64,000 nucleotides of DNA from RGIG2134 sp964461115 (lineage in GTDB: Bacteria; Cyanobacteriota; Vampirovibrionia; Gastranaerophilales; Gastranaerophilaceae), in contig CAYWSX010000001.1 in NCBI GenBank assembly GCA_964461115.1, positions 248,001 through 312,000 on the forward strand, in the 5' to 3' direction. Positions within the stretch are counted from its first letter, which is position 1. The number at the start of each line of letters is the position of its first letter. Below are positions 8,781 through 17,001 of this stretch, in pieces. The notes below the pieces were generated by a model. It did no database searches and had not been told where the DNA came from. It saw only the letters and a program-made list of their open reading frames with translations. The position numbers and the translations under genes were made by a program.

Positions 8781-9104
8781 ATGATTGATTGGGATACGTC
8801 AGAAGAAGACAAAGAACTTAAAAAGATAGGGATGGAACTTATGTTTCTTACCCCTGAAAAGTATGCCAATGATGACGGAATAACCGCCGTTGAACTTGCT
8901 AAACTCGTTGAAATTCCGCTTGAAACAGTCAAAAAAAAACTAAAAATCCTATCTGATAATGAAATCATCCGAGTCAAAGGTATAAATCCTAAATGTTGGA
9001 AATTTGACGAATACAAATTTCAAAGAATGAACGAAGACGACCCTATTTTCAGACTTCTTTGCAGTTTTGACGATGTCGACTTTGACAGATTTTTCAGCTA
9101 CTAA
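8781..9104 (+). CDS. Small winged-helix-like protein
   Basis: A 107-residue acidic protein. Residues 28-70 have the look of a winged helix-turn-helix: DDGITAVELAKLVEIPLETV resembles the helix-turn-helix, followed by KKKLKILSDNEIIRVKG as recognition helix and wing. The C terminus is acidic and aromatic (FDDVDFDRFF). No close family is recognised. It is divergent from nadB, so local regulation is possible but unproven. Its stop overlaps the stop of zupT on the other strand. AGGAG lies 11 bases before the ATG, rather far. Confidence 0.6.
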   Translation: MIDWDTSEEDKELKKIGMELMFLTPEKYANDDGITAVELAKLVEIPLETVKKKLKILSDNEIIRVKGINPKCWKFDEYKFQRMNEDDPIFRLLCSFDDVDFDRFFSY

Positions 9105-9895
9105 CCTAAAAGCAACAAGCTAAGACCAATAACAAACATCCCGCCCACTATTCCGCTTATGACATGGTGGTTTTCTCCATACTCACGCGCCATAGGAAGC
9201 AACGTATCAAACGAAATATAAACCATAATTCCGGCAACTGCCGCAAACATGGCTCCTACTGACCATTGAGGCAAGAACATTTTAAGACATACGAGCCCCA
9301 GCAGACCGCCTATAGGCTCAGAAATGCCCGAAAGGAAGGAATACCAGATTGCCTGACGTTTTTTTCCGCTCGCATGATAAATAGGAAGCGCAACCGCTAT
9401 ACCTTCAGGAATATTATGGATTGCTATCGCGATAGCAACAGGAATACCCAAACTTAAATTCTGAGAAGAAACCAAAAATGTTGCGAGCCCCTCAGGGAAA
9501 TTGTGGATTGCTATTGCTATAGCCGTTATTAGTCCTGCGCGTCTGATTTTATGTTTATGCGTGCATTGTTCTTGATTGTTAAACAAGTCCCCTTCAATGT
9601 GGTCAGGAATAAAGTAATCTATCAAAACCGCAACTATTATCCCGACAAAGAAAGAAAAAAACGTTATTGCATGAGCAGCTTTGACAGAAAAAGCCTGTTC
9701 AAGCATTATTGTCGACGACGGCATAATCTCCGTCAAGCTAATATAAATCATAACGCCGGCAGAAAATCCGAGTCCGATAGAAAGAGCCTTTAAGTTGTCA
9801 CGCTTGACAAAAAACGTCAAAAAACCGCCCAACACGGTGGACATACCTGCTAACAGCGTTAAAATTAATGGTGCGGCAAATGTACTTAAATTCAT
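9101..9895 (-). CDS. zupT: ZIP family metal ion transporter
   Basis: The 264 residues form about eight membrane segments of the ZIP family, which imports Zn2+ and other divalent metals. The two metal-site motifs are present: HNFPEG at 131-136 and HNIPEG at 160-165. A His-containing cytoplasmic loop (CTHKHKIRR) lies at 111-119, between the third and fourth segments. It matches the bacterial ZupT length. No ribosome site precedes the ATG; a -10 box lies six bases away and is embedded in a perfect dyad (9902-9920), suggesting a leaderless or near-leaderless message under operator control. Zinc is the likely substrate, but iron or manganese cannot be excluded. Confidence 0.9.
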   Translation of the reverse strand: MNLSTFAAPLILTLLAGMSTVLGGFLTFFVKRDNLKALSIGLGFSAGVMIYISLTEIMPSSTIMLEQAFSVKAAHAITFFSFFVGIIVAVLIDYFIPDHIEGDLFNNQEQCTHKHKIRRAGLITAIAIAIHNFPEGLATFLVSSQNLSLGIPVAIAIAIHNIPEGIAVALPIYHASGKKRQAIWYSFLSGISEPIGGLLGLVCLKMFLPQWSVGAMFAAVAGIMVYISFDTLLPMAREYGENHHVISGIVGGMFVIGLSLLLLG

Positions 9896-9901
9896 AAGTT
9901 T

Positions 9902-9920
9902 ATTTTATCACGGATAAAAT
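9902..9920 (-). promoter_or_regulatory. 8-3-8 dyad over the zupT -10 box (possible metal-regulator operator)
   Basis: ATTTTATC at 9902-9909 and GATAAAAT at 9913-9920 are exact inverted copies around ACG. Read on the minus strand, TGATAAAAT forms an extended -10 element ending six bases before the zupT ATG. The 19-bp size and position are typical of operators for Fur/Zur-type repressors, but the sequence is not one I can assign to a known regulator. Confidence 0.5.
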
Positions 9921-9941
9921 TTGCCGCACCTAACTAACTGT

Positions 9942-10295
9942 CTATTTCTTTACACATTCATTTACAAATTGCGAACTCATCAAACAAGCTTTTTCATAAG
10001 CATTAGGGTCGTTTTGAGCTTGCAAGTCTGCGTAAGCATGATCGAAAAACGTATCTGCCATTGAAATTAGCCCGGGATTGCCCTTAAATGTTGCAATATC
10101 GCCCTTTACGTTGTCTGTTTTGATTTGTGATTGACCCGCAACTGCTGCTTGGTCTGTAGGGATTTTAGGCGCAATTTCAGGCTGCGCTTTCTCTTCCAAC
10201 GGCGCTGCCGCAGGTGCAGGAACCATTTGCGGATGAGCTCCGACAGGTGGCGCTTGTTGCGGAATGCTGTTAATTTTGTTAAAATCTGCTGGCAT
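9942..10295 (-). CDS. Hypothetical Pro/Ala-rich protein
   Basis: A 117-residue protein of no known family. Residues 10-55 are Pro/Ala/Gln-rich and probably unstructured; residues 70-117 look helical (ISMADTFFDHAYADLQ...YEKACLMSSQFVNECVKK). There is no signal peptide or membrane segment. GGAGATATAAAA precedes the ATG. The gene stands alone between zupT and the terminator of the murA unit. In composition it resembles the other unassigned small proteins at 63376 and the N terminus of the protein at 52431. Confidence 0.65.
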   Translation of the reverse strand: MPADFNKINSIPQQAPPVGAHPQMVPAPAAAPLEEKAQPEIAPKIPTDQAAVAGQSQIKTDNVKGDIATFKGNPGLISMADTFFDHAYADLQAQNDPNAYEKACLMSSQFVNECVKK

Positions 10296-10498
10296 TTTTA
10301 TATCTCCAATTTAATTAATATCTGTTCGTGTTGTCTCATTTTGTTTTAAAACTCAAAGTATTTTTTTTTTGCTAGTAAACTTTTATAAATATATATCATT
10401 TTTAAAACAAAAGGGTCAAAACCACCTCAAATGCAATAATATCAAGAAAAAATAATATATAAAACTTCTTAATATATCTTAATAAAGATAACACAAAA
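10296..10498. other. Intergenic region, AT-rich
   Basis: About 200 bases without a credible reading frame. It is very AT-rich and holds the ribosome site of the gene at 9942 next to 10296. It presumably also holds that gene's promoter, but no convincing -35/-10 pair stands out. Confidence 0.5.
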
Positions 10499-10521
10499 AA
10501 GGAGCTTTGCGCAAGCTCCTT
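10499..10521 (-). terminator. Rho-independent terminator of the murA unit
   Basis: A nine-base stem (AAGGAGCTT with AAGCTCCTT) around TGCGC. On the minus strand it is followed by a run of T. It lies just past the stop of the RWYD protein gene. Confidence 0.85.
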
Positions 10522-10529
10522 CTTGGTAA

Positions 10530-10850
10530 TTATTGTGAAACCTCAATCCCTGCTTCTCTTAGCGTCTGAATGAAGTTCTCAGCTGCCGATTTCTGTATTT
10601 CAGGCGGCACAACTCTTAAAAGTTCAACCGTTTTGGAAATAACAGGGTCTTTATCATACCATCTGTTGCCATTTACCGGTTTAACCATCTCATAAAATTT
10701 ATCTATCGTCTCTTTTGAAACCTTTTCTTCAATCTTGGTTAAGAAAACTTCAGCTTGCGCCTTCAATTCTTCCTGATAATTTTGCAGCAAATCAATCACT
10801 GTCAGAAGAACAGGATCATGATCATACCAACGTTTATATTGTTGACTCAT
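10530..10850 (-). CDS. Two-module RWYDxDP protein
   Basis: A 106-residue soluble protein made of two copies of one module. RWYDHDP begins at residue 7 and RWYDKDP at 63. Each is followed by a helix with regular Leu/Val (VLLTVIDLLQ; VISKTVELLR), a turn, and a second helix containing a conserved Glu-x-x-x-Ala pattern (EELKAQAEVFL; PEIQKSAAENFI). The helix pair recalls HEAT-like repeats, but no family is recognised. A paralogue with the same layout lies at 51971-52357. The ATG overlaps the end of murA by 17 bases with GGAAG upstream, and a strong terminator follows, so it is the second gene of a murA unit. Confidence 0.75.
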   Translation of the reverse strand: MSQQYKRWYDHDPVLLTVIDLLQNYQEELKAQAEVFLTKIEEKVSKETIDKFYEMVKPVNGNRWYDKDPVISKTVELLRVVPPEIQKSAAENFIQTLREAGIEVSQ

Positions 10851-12159
10851 TTAAACTTCCTTTTGCGTTTGTTCCATATAAGTCATCCGCAACATTCACT
10901 CTTTCCACAACTGCACCCAAACTGCGCAATTTAGCCTCAAAATTCTCATAACCTCTGTCAATGTGAGATAAATTTTCGATTTCGCTGTAACCATCCGCCA
11001 TTAAAGCTGAAACAACCAGCGACGCGCCCGCTCTAAGGTCGCTTGCTTTCAGGTTTGCTCCCGTAAGCTTCTTCACCCCGCGCACAAGTGAGTGATTTCT
11101 TTCTTGGTGAATATCTGCACCCATCCTGCGAAGCTCAGGAACCTGCATAAATCTGTTTTCGTACAAGCTCTCGGTAATAATACTCACACCGTCTGCCGTA
11201 GTAAGCATTGCCATTGCAATAGCCTGCAAATCTGTAGGAAAGCCCGGATAAGGCTGAGTTACAATATTTATCGCGCTCAAACGATGTCTGTTGCTGACTT
11301 CGATTGATGTCGGTTCAACAAGTTTAACGTTCGCGCCCATTCTTGTAAGCTTCGAAGTAAAGAATGTAAGATGGTTAGGGAAAATATTTCGAATAATTCC
11401 TTTTCCGCGCGTACAAACAACAGCAGCCATATACGTGCCGGCTTCAATCCTATCGGGAATAGTTGTGTATTCGATAGGGTGCAAATCTGATTGTTTCACA
11501 CCGTTGATAAGGATTTCAGATGTCCCTGCACCTTGAATATCAGCACCTATGGCATTTAAAAAGTTAGCCAAGTCTATGATTTCAGGTTCTTGGGCAGCGT
11601 TTTGAATTTTTGTTGAACCTTCTGCCAAAACAGCAGCCAACATAAGGTTTTCGGTTGCACCTACTGACGGAATGTCAAGGTAAATATCTGCACCTTTTAA
11701 TTTTGAAGCTTTGGCATGAACATAACCATTTTCAATTTTTATCGAAGCACCAAGCGCTTCTAATCCTTTAATGTGAAAATCCACACGTCGTTCGCCGATT
11801 GCACATCCGCCGGGAAGTGCAACGATTGCCTCATGGCAGCGTCCGACAAGCGCACCCAGAACATTAAATGATGCTCTCATCTTACTTACAAGTTCATATT
11901 TTGCAGTGACACTTGTAATATCAGTGGCATCAATTGTTACAGACTTTTCCTGTCTGTCATAACTTGTTTTTACCCCTAACTGCTCAATAACGTTAAGCAT
12001 AATGCTTACGTCGGTCAACTCAGGTACATTATATATTTTAGAAACACCCTTTGGCAAAAGAGCCGCTGCCATTAATTTTAATACGGCGTTTTTTGCACCG
12101 CCTATTTCGACTTCACCTTTGAGGGTTGTTCCGCCTTTAATTCTTAGAATTTGGGACAA
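10834..12159 (-). CDS. murA: UDP-N-acetylglucosamine 1-carboxyvinyltransferase
   Basis: MurA transfers enolpyruvate from PEP to UDP-GlcNAc, the first committed step of peptidoglycan synthesis. The 441 residues are slightly longer than usual (about 420) because of a C-terminal tail. Seen: IGGAKNAVLKLMAAALL at 19-35, the active-site loop PGGCAIGERRVDFH with the catalytic Cys at 119 (the position modified by fosfomycin), PDRIEAGTYM, YPGFPTDLQA and ENRFMQVPEL. The start is a TTG, unusually, but with GGAGG five bases upstream; no better in-frame start exists. The RWYD protein follows with a 17-base overlap. Confidence 0.96.
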   Translation of the reverse strand: MSQILRIKGGTTLKGEVEIGGAKNAVLKLMAAALLPKGVSKIYNVPELTDVSIMLNVIEQLGVKTSYDRQEKSVTIDATDITSVTAKYELVSKMRASFNVLGALVGRCHEAIVALPGGCAIGERRVDFHIKGLEALGASIKIENGYVHAKASKLKGADIYLDIPSVGATENLMLAAVLAEGSTKIQNAAQEPEIIDLANFLNAIGADIQGAGTSEILINGVKQSDLHPIEYTTIPDRIEAGTYMAAVVCTRGKGIIRNIFPNHLTFFTSKLTRMGANVKLVEPTSIEVSNRHRLSAINIVTQPYPGFPTDLQAIAMAMLTTADGVSIITESLYENRFMQVPELRRMGADIHQERNHSLVRGVKKLTGANLKASDLRAGASLVVSALMADGYSEIENLSHIDRGYENFEAKLRSLGAVVERVNVADDLYGTNAKGSLNESTI

Positions 12160-12245
12160 TTTTGCCTCCGATACTGAACTTCTTTACTCATTATATAATA
12201 ATATAACGGATATGCAAATTATAAATGAAATAAATATTCAAAAAT

Positions 12246-13199
12246 CTACATCTTTGGGATGATAATGTTTATAGGACTGATTTGTACGCTGTTCGCAGCT
12301 GGTGAAACTTCATCCTGTTTTGGCTGCAGATTAACAGCGTTAATTTCCTCAGTCACAGACTTTTCAGAGGTTTTTATGTGTTTTTCTTGAGCTTTTTCAT
12401 TTTTTTGCTGATTTTTAAAGTTTACATTTTGAATATGTTCATTCTGCATTTTGTCTATTTTGTATTTCATTCTCTCATGACGTGTTGGAGGCTGCTTTGT
12501 CATTGCAAGCTCAGGTGCGAGAATACATTCTACACGATAAGACGCATCACGTGCAATCACCTCGGAGCCTTTTTTAATCTTGCTCATCTGGCGGTAATCA
12601 GGCGCGTAGGTCGCATTTGCCAGAGCAAATTCAGGTGACGTAATCTGACGATGATATGTATTTTGCCATTTAACTGTTTCATTTTGCACGTCAATGAGAG
12701 CAAAATGCGTATATAGCTTATATTCGCTTTTCACCATATTTTCACCCGGAATATTCAGGAAAAAATACCAAGTAGGTTTCAAAAAATTGCTGACAGTATC
12801 CATCCCTCCTGTAACAATCAAAATATCATCAGCATTTAAGGACTTAGCAACTTTTTTCAGAGCGTTAAAATCTAAATTGTACGTATATCGGTAATCACGA
12901 ACAAGCTTATCTGCATGCCTTACTATATCACTTTTTCCAAGGCGCTCTCGCACACTCGAAAGGCTTGGAGCACTGACAAAACCCTGAACATTCAAATTAT
13001 TTATAACATCTGCCGCTATCATCTCACTCACTTCAGGAAAAACCAGATATTTTAAATTTGCCTGTTCCACGCGGTCAGAAATCACAACAACATTACGCTT
13101 ATTGCTTTTCACCGCTGAAAGCTCCGCTTGTGCAGATGCAGACATTGCAAATGACATAATAACAAGCACTACCCCCAATATTTTACTGAAAATTTTCAT
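12246..13199 (-). CDS. Exported hypothetical protein
   Basis: A 317-residue protein with a clear signal peptide (MKIFSKILGVVLVIMSFAMS, cleavage near ASAQA). Residues 35-215 look like an alpha/beta domain: NVVVISDRVEQ, MIAADVINNLN, ALKKVAKSLNADDILIVTGG and HFALIDVQNETVKWQNTY. This pattern is loosely like exported proteins of the CsgG/LpoB kind that pair a stress-type domain with a conserved GG. Residues 235-317 are low-complexity, rich in Lys, Gln and Asn, and probably unstructured. GGGGAATT precedes the ATG. It is a single gene between murA and cdd; no function is assigned. Confidence 0.7.
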   Translation of the reverse strand: MKIFSKILGVVLVIMSFAMSASAQAELSAVKSNKRNVVVISDRVEQANLKYLVFPEVSEMIAADVINNLNVQGFVSAPSLSSVRERLGKSDIVRHADKLVRDYRYTYNLDFNALKKVAKSLNADDILIVTGGMDTVSNFLKPTWYFFLNIPGENMVKSEYKLYTHFALIDVQNETVKWQNTYHRQITSPEFALANATYAPDYRQMSKIKKGSEVIARDASYRVECILAPELAMTKQPPTRHERMKYKIDKMQNEHIQNVNFKNQQKNEKAQEKHIKTSEKSVTEEINAVNLQPKQDEVSPAANSVQISPINIIIPKM

Positions 13200-13290
13200 A
13201 ATTCCCCAAAATTGCCTAATATAAATTAATTATAGCTTTTATTTTGAATTTTTTATCCATTAATCACATGATTTTAAAATTTAAAATATG

Positions 13291-13296
13291 TATAAT
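13291..13296 (+). promoter_or_regulatory. -10 box TATAAT nine bases before the cdd start
   Basis: A consensus TATAAT ends nine bases before the ATG at 13306, so the transcript would have only about three bases of leader. There is no ribosome site. No good -35 is seen 17 bases upstream. Confidence 0.5.
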
Positions 13297-13305
13297 AATG
13301 CGAAT

Positions 13306-13707
13306 ATGGGTAACTTTGAAAAATTATTGGAAATAGCCAAGGAATCAAGTAAAAATGCTTACGCACCATACTCAAAATTCGCTGTAGGTGCAGCTTTAGA
13401 GTACGAAGACGGAACCGTCTACAAAGGTGCAAACGTTGAAAATGCCAGCTACGGACTTGCTATTTGCGCGGAAAGAGCCGCTATCGCCTCTGCCATAGCA
13501 AACGCTCAGCAAGGCAGAATTAAAGCCATCGCAGTTTATTCCCCGAACACTAAAATGTGCACTCCTTGCGGTGCTTGCCGTCAGTGGCTTTGGGAATTCG
13601 AGCACGGACAAGATATTAAAGTAATACTTGAAGAAAAAGAAAAAAACGGCGGCGGAATTCACATTACTTCCATTACAGCGCTTTTACCTGATGGTTTTAA
13701 GCTCTAG
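13306..13707 (+). CDS. cdd: Cytidine deaminase
   Basis: Cdd hydrolyses cytidine and deoxycytidine to uridine and deoxyuridine for pyrimidine salvage. From this start it has 133 residues, the normal size of the tetrameric class. Seen: PYSKFAVGAAL at 21-31, the zinc and proton-shuttle motif CAER (Cys54, Glu56), and PCGACRQ with zinc ligands Cys88 and Cys91. An in-frame ATG at 13288 adds six residues, but TATAAT at 13291-13296 would then lie inside the gene, so the ATG at 13306 is preferred. Its stop is one base from that of the convergent radical SAM gene. Confidence 0.94.
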   Translation: MGNFEKLLEIAKESSKNAYAPYSKFAVGAALEYEDGTVYKGANVENASYGLAICAERAAIASAIANAQQGRIKAIAVYSPNTKMCTPCGACRQWLWEFEHGQDIKVILEEKEKNGGGIHITSITALLPDGFKL

Positions 13708-13708
13708 C

Positions 13709-15001
13709 CTATTTTAAAGCAAAATTAATTATATCTTTTGTACTATATATATCTCTTGCTATCAACACCTCACACCCGAGTGTTGTTTTGATGTCAGAAA
13801 TTGTTATGTCGTCCAAGAAGCTCTCACTCATAGGCTTTAGCATAATTGAAGGCACAATAATCGTATCGATTTCATCTTTTTTTGGATTCAACTGCTCCAA
13901 AATATCCTTCCCAATAACAAGCCCGGTCACATTAACATCTTTGCCCCAAAAATGACTTTTTATAATCTCCAGTCTGAAATCAAGGTTTTCAATCTTATTC
14001 ATTTCGGCAATTATGTCTTTAAATATAGTTCCTGCCGCCTCACTGGTAACCAAATGCAGTTTTTTCAGCGATTCAATTGAGGCAGGCAATTTTTTACGTC
14101 GTTTTTCAAAGTCGTCCAGAACGAGCCTCAAAGCACCAACTCCGTCTTCTAATTGCGCAAATTGATTATAGTATTTTCTCGGCGGCACCTGACGTTCAGC
14201 CATGAGAAAAAATTCATCAGACGCACACGCAATCTGCTTTTTCATATCCTTGTTAAATTTGCCGATTAAATCTATCGTCTCAATCGCAACTTTCTTGTCA
14301 ACCCGCACTAATTCAGTATCACGATACTGTGTAACGCCAACAGGCACAACCGCAATCGAGAAAAGTATTTCTTTAAACTCTTTTAAGTCATCAAGCGTTC
14401 GTTCAAGCTCTTCTCCGTCGTTATATGTCGGGCAAAGCACAATTTGAGCGTGAATCGGTATGTCATTTTCTTTTAGCCAGCGCAGATGCTCCAAAATTTT
14501 TCCCGCCTGCTTATTATTCAGCATTTTTTCACGAAGCTCGGGGTTCGTTGTGTGCACTGAAACATAAAGCGGACCAAGTTTATACTGACTTATGCGCTCT
14601 TTGTCAGGGTTTGTAAGGTTTGTAAGCGTAACATACGTACCTTGAAGGTAAGAAAGGCGAAAATCGTCATCTTTTACATACAATGTTTCCCGCATTCCTT
14701 TTGGCTGCTGATTTACAAAGCAAAAAATGCAGTTATTCGCACAAAGCCTTATTTTATCAAACACAGCACTTTCAAAAATCAAGCCCAAATCCTCGTCAAA
14801 ATCTTTTTCCAGCTCAATTTCTTCAATTTCACCATTTTTCTTTTTGATTTCGACAATCATTTCTTCGGCATACATCATATAGCGATAATCTATTAAATCA
14901 CGGGGCTTTACACCGTCTATCGAAAGAAGTTCGTCTCCCGCCGCTATTTCAAGTTCTTCCGCTATTGAATCTTTAACAACTTCCGCAACCAAAGCACCCA
15001 T
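13709..15001 (-). CDS. DUF512 PDZ-radical SAM protein
   Basis: A 430-residue protein of the DUF512 family: an N-terminal PDZ-like segment (residues 1-65, with SIAEELEIAAGDELLSIDG), a radical SAM core with an iron-sulphur motif Cys87-x3-Cys91-x2-Cys94 (CANNCIFC), and a C-terminal DUF512 domain (VTSEAAGTIF, TGLVIGKDILEQL). The reaction of this family is not established. The frame is open to 15082, but the ATG at 15001 overlaps the upstream PadR stop (TAATG), and proteins of this family begin at this point. It is therefore translationally coupled to the PadR gene. Confidence 0.88.
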   Translation of the reverse strand: MGALVAEVVKDSIAEELEIAAGDELLSIDGVKPRDLIDYRYMMYAEEMIVEIKKKNGEIEEIELEKDFDEDLGLIFESAVFDKIRLCANNCIFCFVNQQPKGMRETLYVKDDDFRLSYLQGTYVTLTNLTNPDKERISQYKLGPLYVSVHTTNPELREKMLNNKQAGKILEHLRWLKENDIPIHAQIVLCPTYNDGEELERTLDDLKEFKEILFSIAVVPVGVTQYRDTELVRVDKKVAIETIDLIGKFNKDMKKQIACASDEFFLMAERQVPPRKYYNQFAQLEDGVGALRLVLDDFEKRRKKLPASIESLKKLHLVTSEAAGTIFKDIIAEMNKIENLDFRLEIIKSHFWGKDVNVTGLVIGKDILEQLNPKKDEIDTIIVPSIMLKPMSESFLDDITISDIKTTLGCEVLIARDIYSTKDIINFALK

Positions 15002-15510
15002 TAGTATGTTTTCAACCTTCCTATCAAAGCCGAAAGTGCCTCGACGTTTTCTAACGTGCCCGATATAACCGCTTTTTGCCATTCGTCATAACTTGCATAC
15101 GGGTTTTTAAGAGCATTTTCAATCCCCGCTTTAAAGATTTCCGTTCTTTGCTCCAATTCTGAAAGAAACGCTTTTTTATCGCTGTCCTCAAGGAGAGATA
15201 TAGTCAAAAGCCTAGCTGAAAGCTGAGCATGAAAAAGAGTAGGATTTTCAGAGACAGGCTCAAAAAACAACTCTTTAAAAATACTTTTACCTTGATCCGT
15301 AATTGAATAATATGTAGATTTTTTACCGCCTTCGGAGTATTTTTTTTCAAATTTCACTGCGTCGCGAACCAAGAGCCTCTTTAAAGCAGGGTGGACAGTC
15401 CCAAGGGATGGTTTTGTCACCGCGCCAAATTTCTCGACTATTTCACGGCGAATTCCATACACGGTTTTCTCGCGTCCGTTTAAAATGTATAAAATCAACA
15501 ACTCAATCAT
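15001..15510 (-). CDS. PadR family transcriptional regulator
   Basis: A 169-residue PadR-type repressor. The N-terminal winged helix is typical: LLILYILNGREKTVYGI, KPSLGTVHPALKRL (recognition helix) and KSTYYSITDQGKSIFKEL (wing and start of the next helix). The C-terminal half is the usual helical dimerisation part (PadR-like group 2). Such proteins often sense phenolic acids or drugs; the ligand here is unknown. It lies 40 bases downstream of the TPR gene and is coupled by a TAATG overlap to the DUF512 gene, which it may regulate. Confidence 0.88.
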   Translation of the reverse strand: MIELLILYILNGREKTVYGIRREIVEKFGAVTKPSLGTVHPALKRLLVRDAVKFEKKYSEGGKKSTYYSITDQGKSIFKELFFEPVSENPTLFHAQLSARLLTISLLEDSDKKAFLSELEQRTEIFKAGIENALKNPYASYDEWQKAVISGTLENVEALSALIGRLKTY

Positions 15511-15549
15511 AGCCCAAGCGTACCATATAATCGCACGTCCGACAATAAT

Positions 15550-16971
15550 TTATTTTCTCGAGAAAAATCCGAGCAATTTATCTAAAAATCCGTCCGACGA
15601 AGCGCTCACAGTTTCAACGCCTTCAAGCGCCTTTAATTTCAATTTGATTTTCTCTGTTTCTTCGCCGATAGGCGCACGCTCAACGTATTTTTGCCAAGCT
15701 TTTTTTGCGCTTTCCATGTCGCGGATTTTCTCATAAGCATTCGCCAATGCTTTCAAATTATTCATGTCACTTTTATTTGTTAAATAGAGTTTTTCATAAA
15801 AATCGACCGCCATGTTATATTCGCCATGGCTCTCGTAAAATTCCGCAAGTTTTTTAAGCGCAAAAGAGTTTGTCGGATCAAGATTGTACAATTTCTCACA
15901 GAACTCTGTTACAGAATGCCCGTCGCCTATACGATTGTAAATATTAATCAGATACATAACCGCCTGTTCATTTTTAGGATCAACATGCAGTGCCAAAAGC
16001 AGTTCATCGATTGCAAGCTGCGTCTGATCTTTCAACTCATAATATTTTGCCCAGCTCATATGCGCTGAAAACTCTTGATTCATTTCTTCGTATATCATAG
16101 CTCTCATTTGGAACAAAAGCTGGTAATTCGGGCTGATTTTTTCGAGTTCAGCCAAATTTTTAAGCGCTTCATCGTAGTTTTTAAGATTAAAATTGTATTC
16201 CGCCATCAAAGAGTGGTGGGAGACAGCATTATCTTTGTCTACCTTAACCGCTTTTAAAATTGAAAGAGCATCATCATTTTTCTGCTGCTCCAGATAAATT
16301 TTTGCTTTCGTAAGTTCATCTTGAGCATACTTTAAGGCTTTTTCAAGCTCGCCGGTTTTATAATACAGCTTTGCAAGCATTTCTTTAAATGCGTTTTCTT
16401 CCGGGAACTTCCCGATAGCATGCTCTAAGAGCCCGATTGCATCAGAGTCAGATTCAAGCCTGTAAAGCTCGGCAAGACGCATATAAATATTCGGATTGTC
16501 TTCGTGGTCAATTATTCTCAAGTATTCCTGAATAGCATCCGTATGTTTCCCCAGCGCCTCATACATCACAGCGAGCATAAAACGGGCTTTTGAAGCTTCA
16601 TCCGCGTCATTAGCATTGCTCATCGCCTTTTTGTAATCGTCTGCCGCTTGAGCGAGTTTTTGTTCGATAACTTTTATTTGCGCACGGTTCATATAATATT
16701 CAAACCTGTTTTTATTAATGTATAAGTCTGCAAGCTGAAAATAACTTATAGGCTCATTCGGCTCAAGACGCTTGTATTTCTCCCACCAAACTATCGCTTG
16801 TTCATTATTTTTGAGAACCTCATAATTCATAGCCAAATTTTTGATAATTTCAATATTATCAGGCATTGCCTCATCAAGGCTCAAAAGCATTTCTACTGCC
16901 TTATCATATTGTTCTTCTTCCTCATATTTTTCAATTTGGCTGAATATTTTCCCGATGTCCTGCTTGCTCAT
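15550..16971 (-). CDS. Cytoplasmic TPR repeat protein
   Basis: A 473-residue soluble protein composed almost wholly of TPR helix pairs, for example YDKAVEMLLSLDEAMPDN, EQAIVWWEKYKRLEPNEP, YDEALKNLAELEKISPNY and YNMAVDFYEKLYLTNKSD. It has no signal peptide; the last 20 residues (DGFLDKLLGFFSRK) may form an amphipathic membrane-touching helix. The frame extends to 17007, but AATCAGGAGAATTTT directly precedes the ATG at 16971. The intergenic hairpin repeat at 17002-17085 lies just upstream. It is first in a TPR-padR-DUF512 unit. Partner proteins cannot be predicted. Confidence 0.85.
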   Translation of the reverse strand: MSKQDIGKIFSQIEKYEEEEQYDKAVEMLLSLDEAMPDNIEIIKNLAMNYEVLKNNEQAIVWWEKYKRLEPNEPISYFQLADLYINKNRFEYYMNRAQIKVIEQKLAQAADDYKKAMSNANDADEASKARFMLAVMYEALGKHTDAIQEYLRIIDHEDNPNIYMRLAELYRLESDSDAIGLLEHAIGKFPEENAFKEMLAKLYYKTGELEKALKYAQDELTKAKIYLEQQKNDDALSILKAVKVDKDNAVSHHSLMAEYNFNLKNYDEALKNLAELEKISPNYQLLFQMRAMIYEEMNQEFSAHMSWAKYYELKDQTQLAIDELLLALHVDPKNEQAVMYLINIYNRIGDGHSVTEFCEKLYNLDPTNSFALKKLAEFYESHGEYNMAVDFYEKLYLTNKSDMNNLKALANAYEKIRDMESAKKAWQKYVERAPIGEETEKIKLKLKALEGVETVSASSDGFLDKLLGFFSRK

Positions 16972-17001
16972 AAAATTCTCCTGATTAAAAATCAAACTTG
17001 C

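Noticed and set aside
13288..13305. Earlier in-frame ATG for cdd
   Set aside because: A -10 box lies inside these bases, and the extra residues are not expected for cytidine deaminase.
15002..15082. Longer N terminus for the DUF512 gene
   Set aside because: It would overlap the PadR gene by 82 bases; the ATG at 15001 makes a TAATG junction and fits the family.
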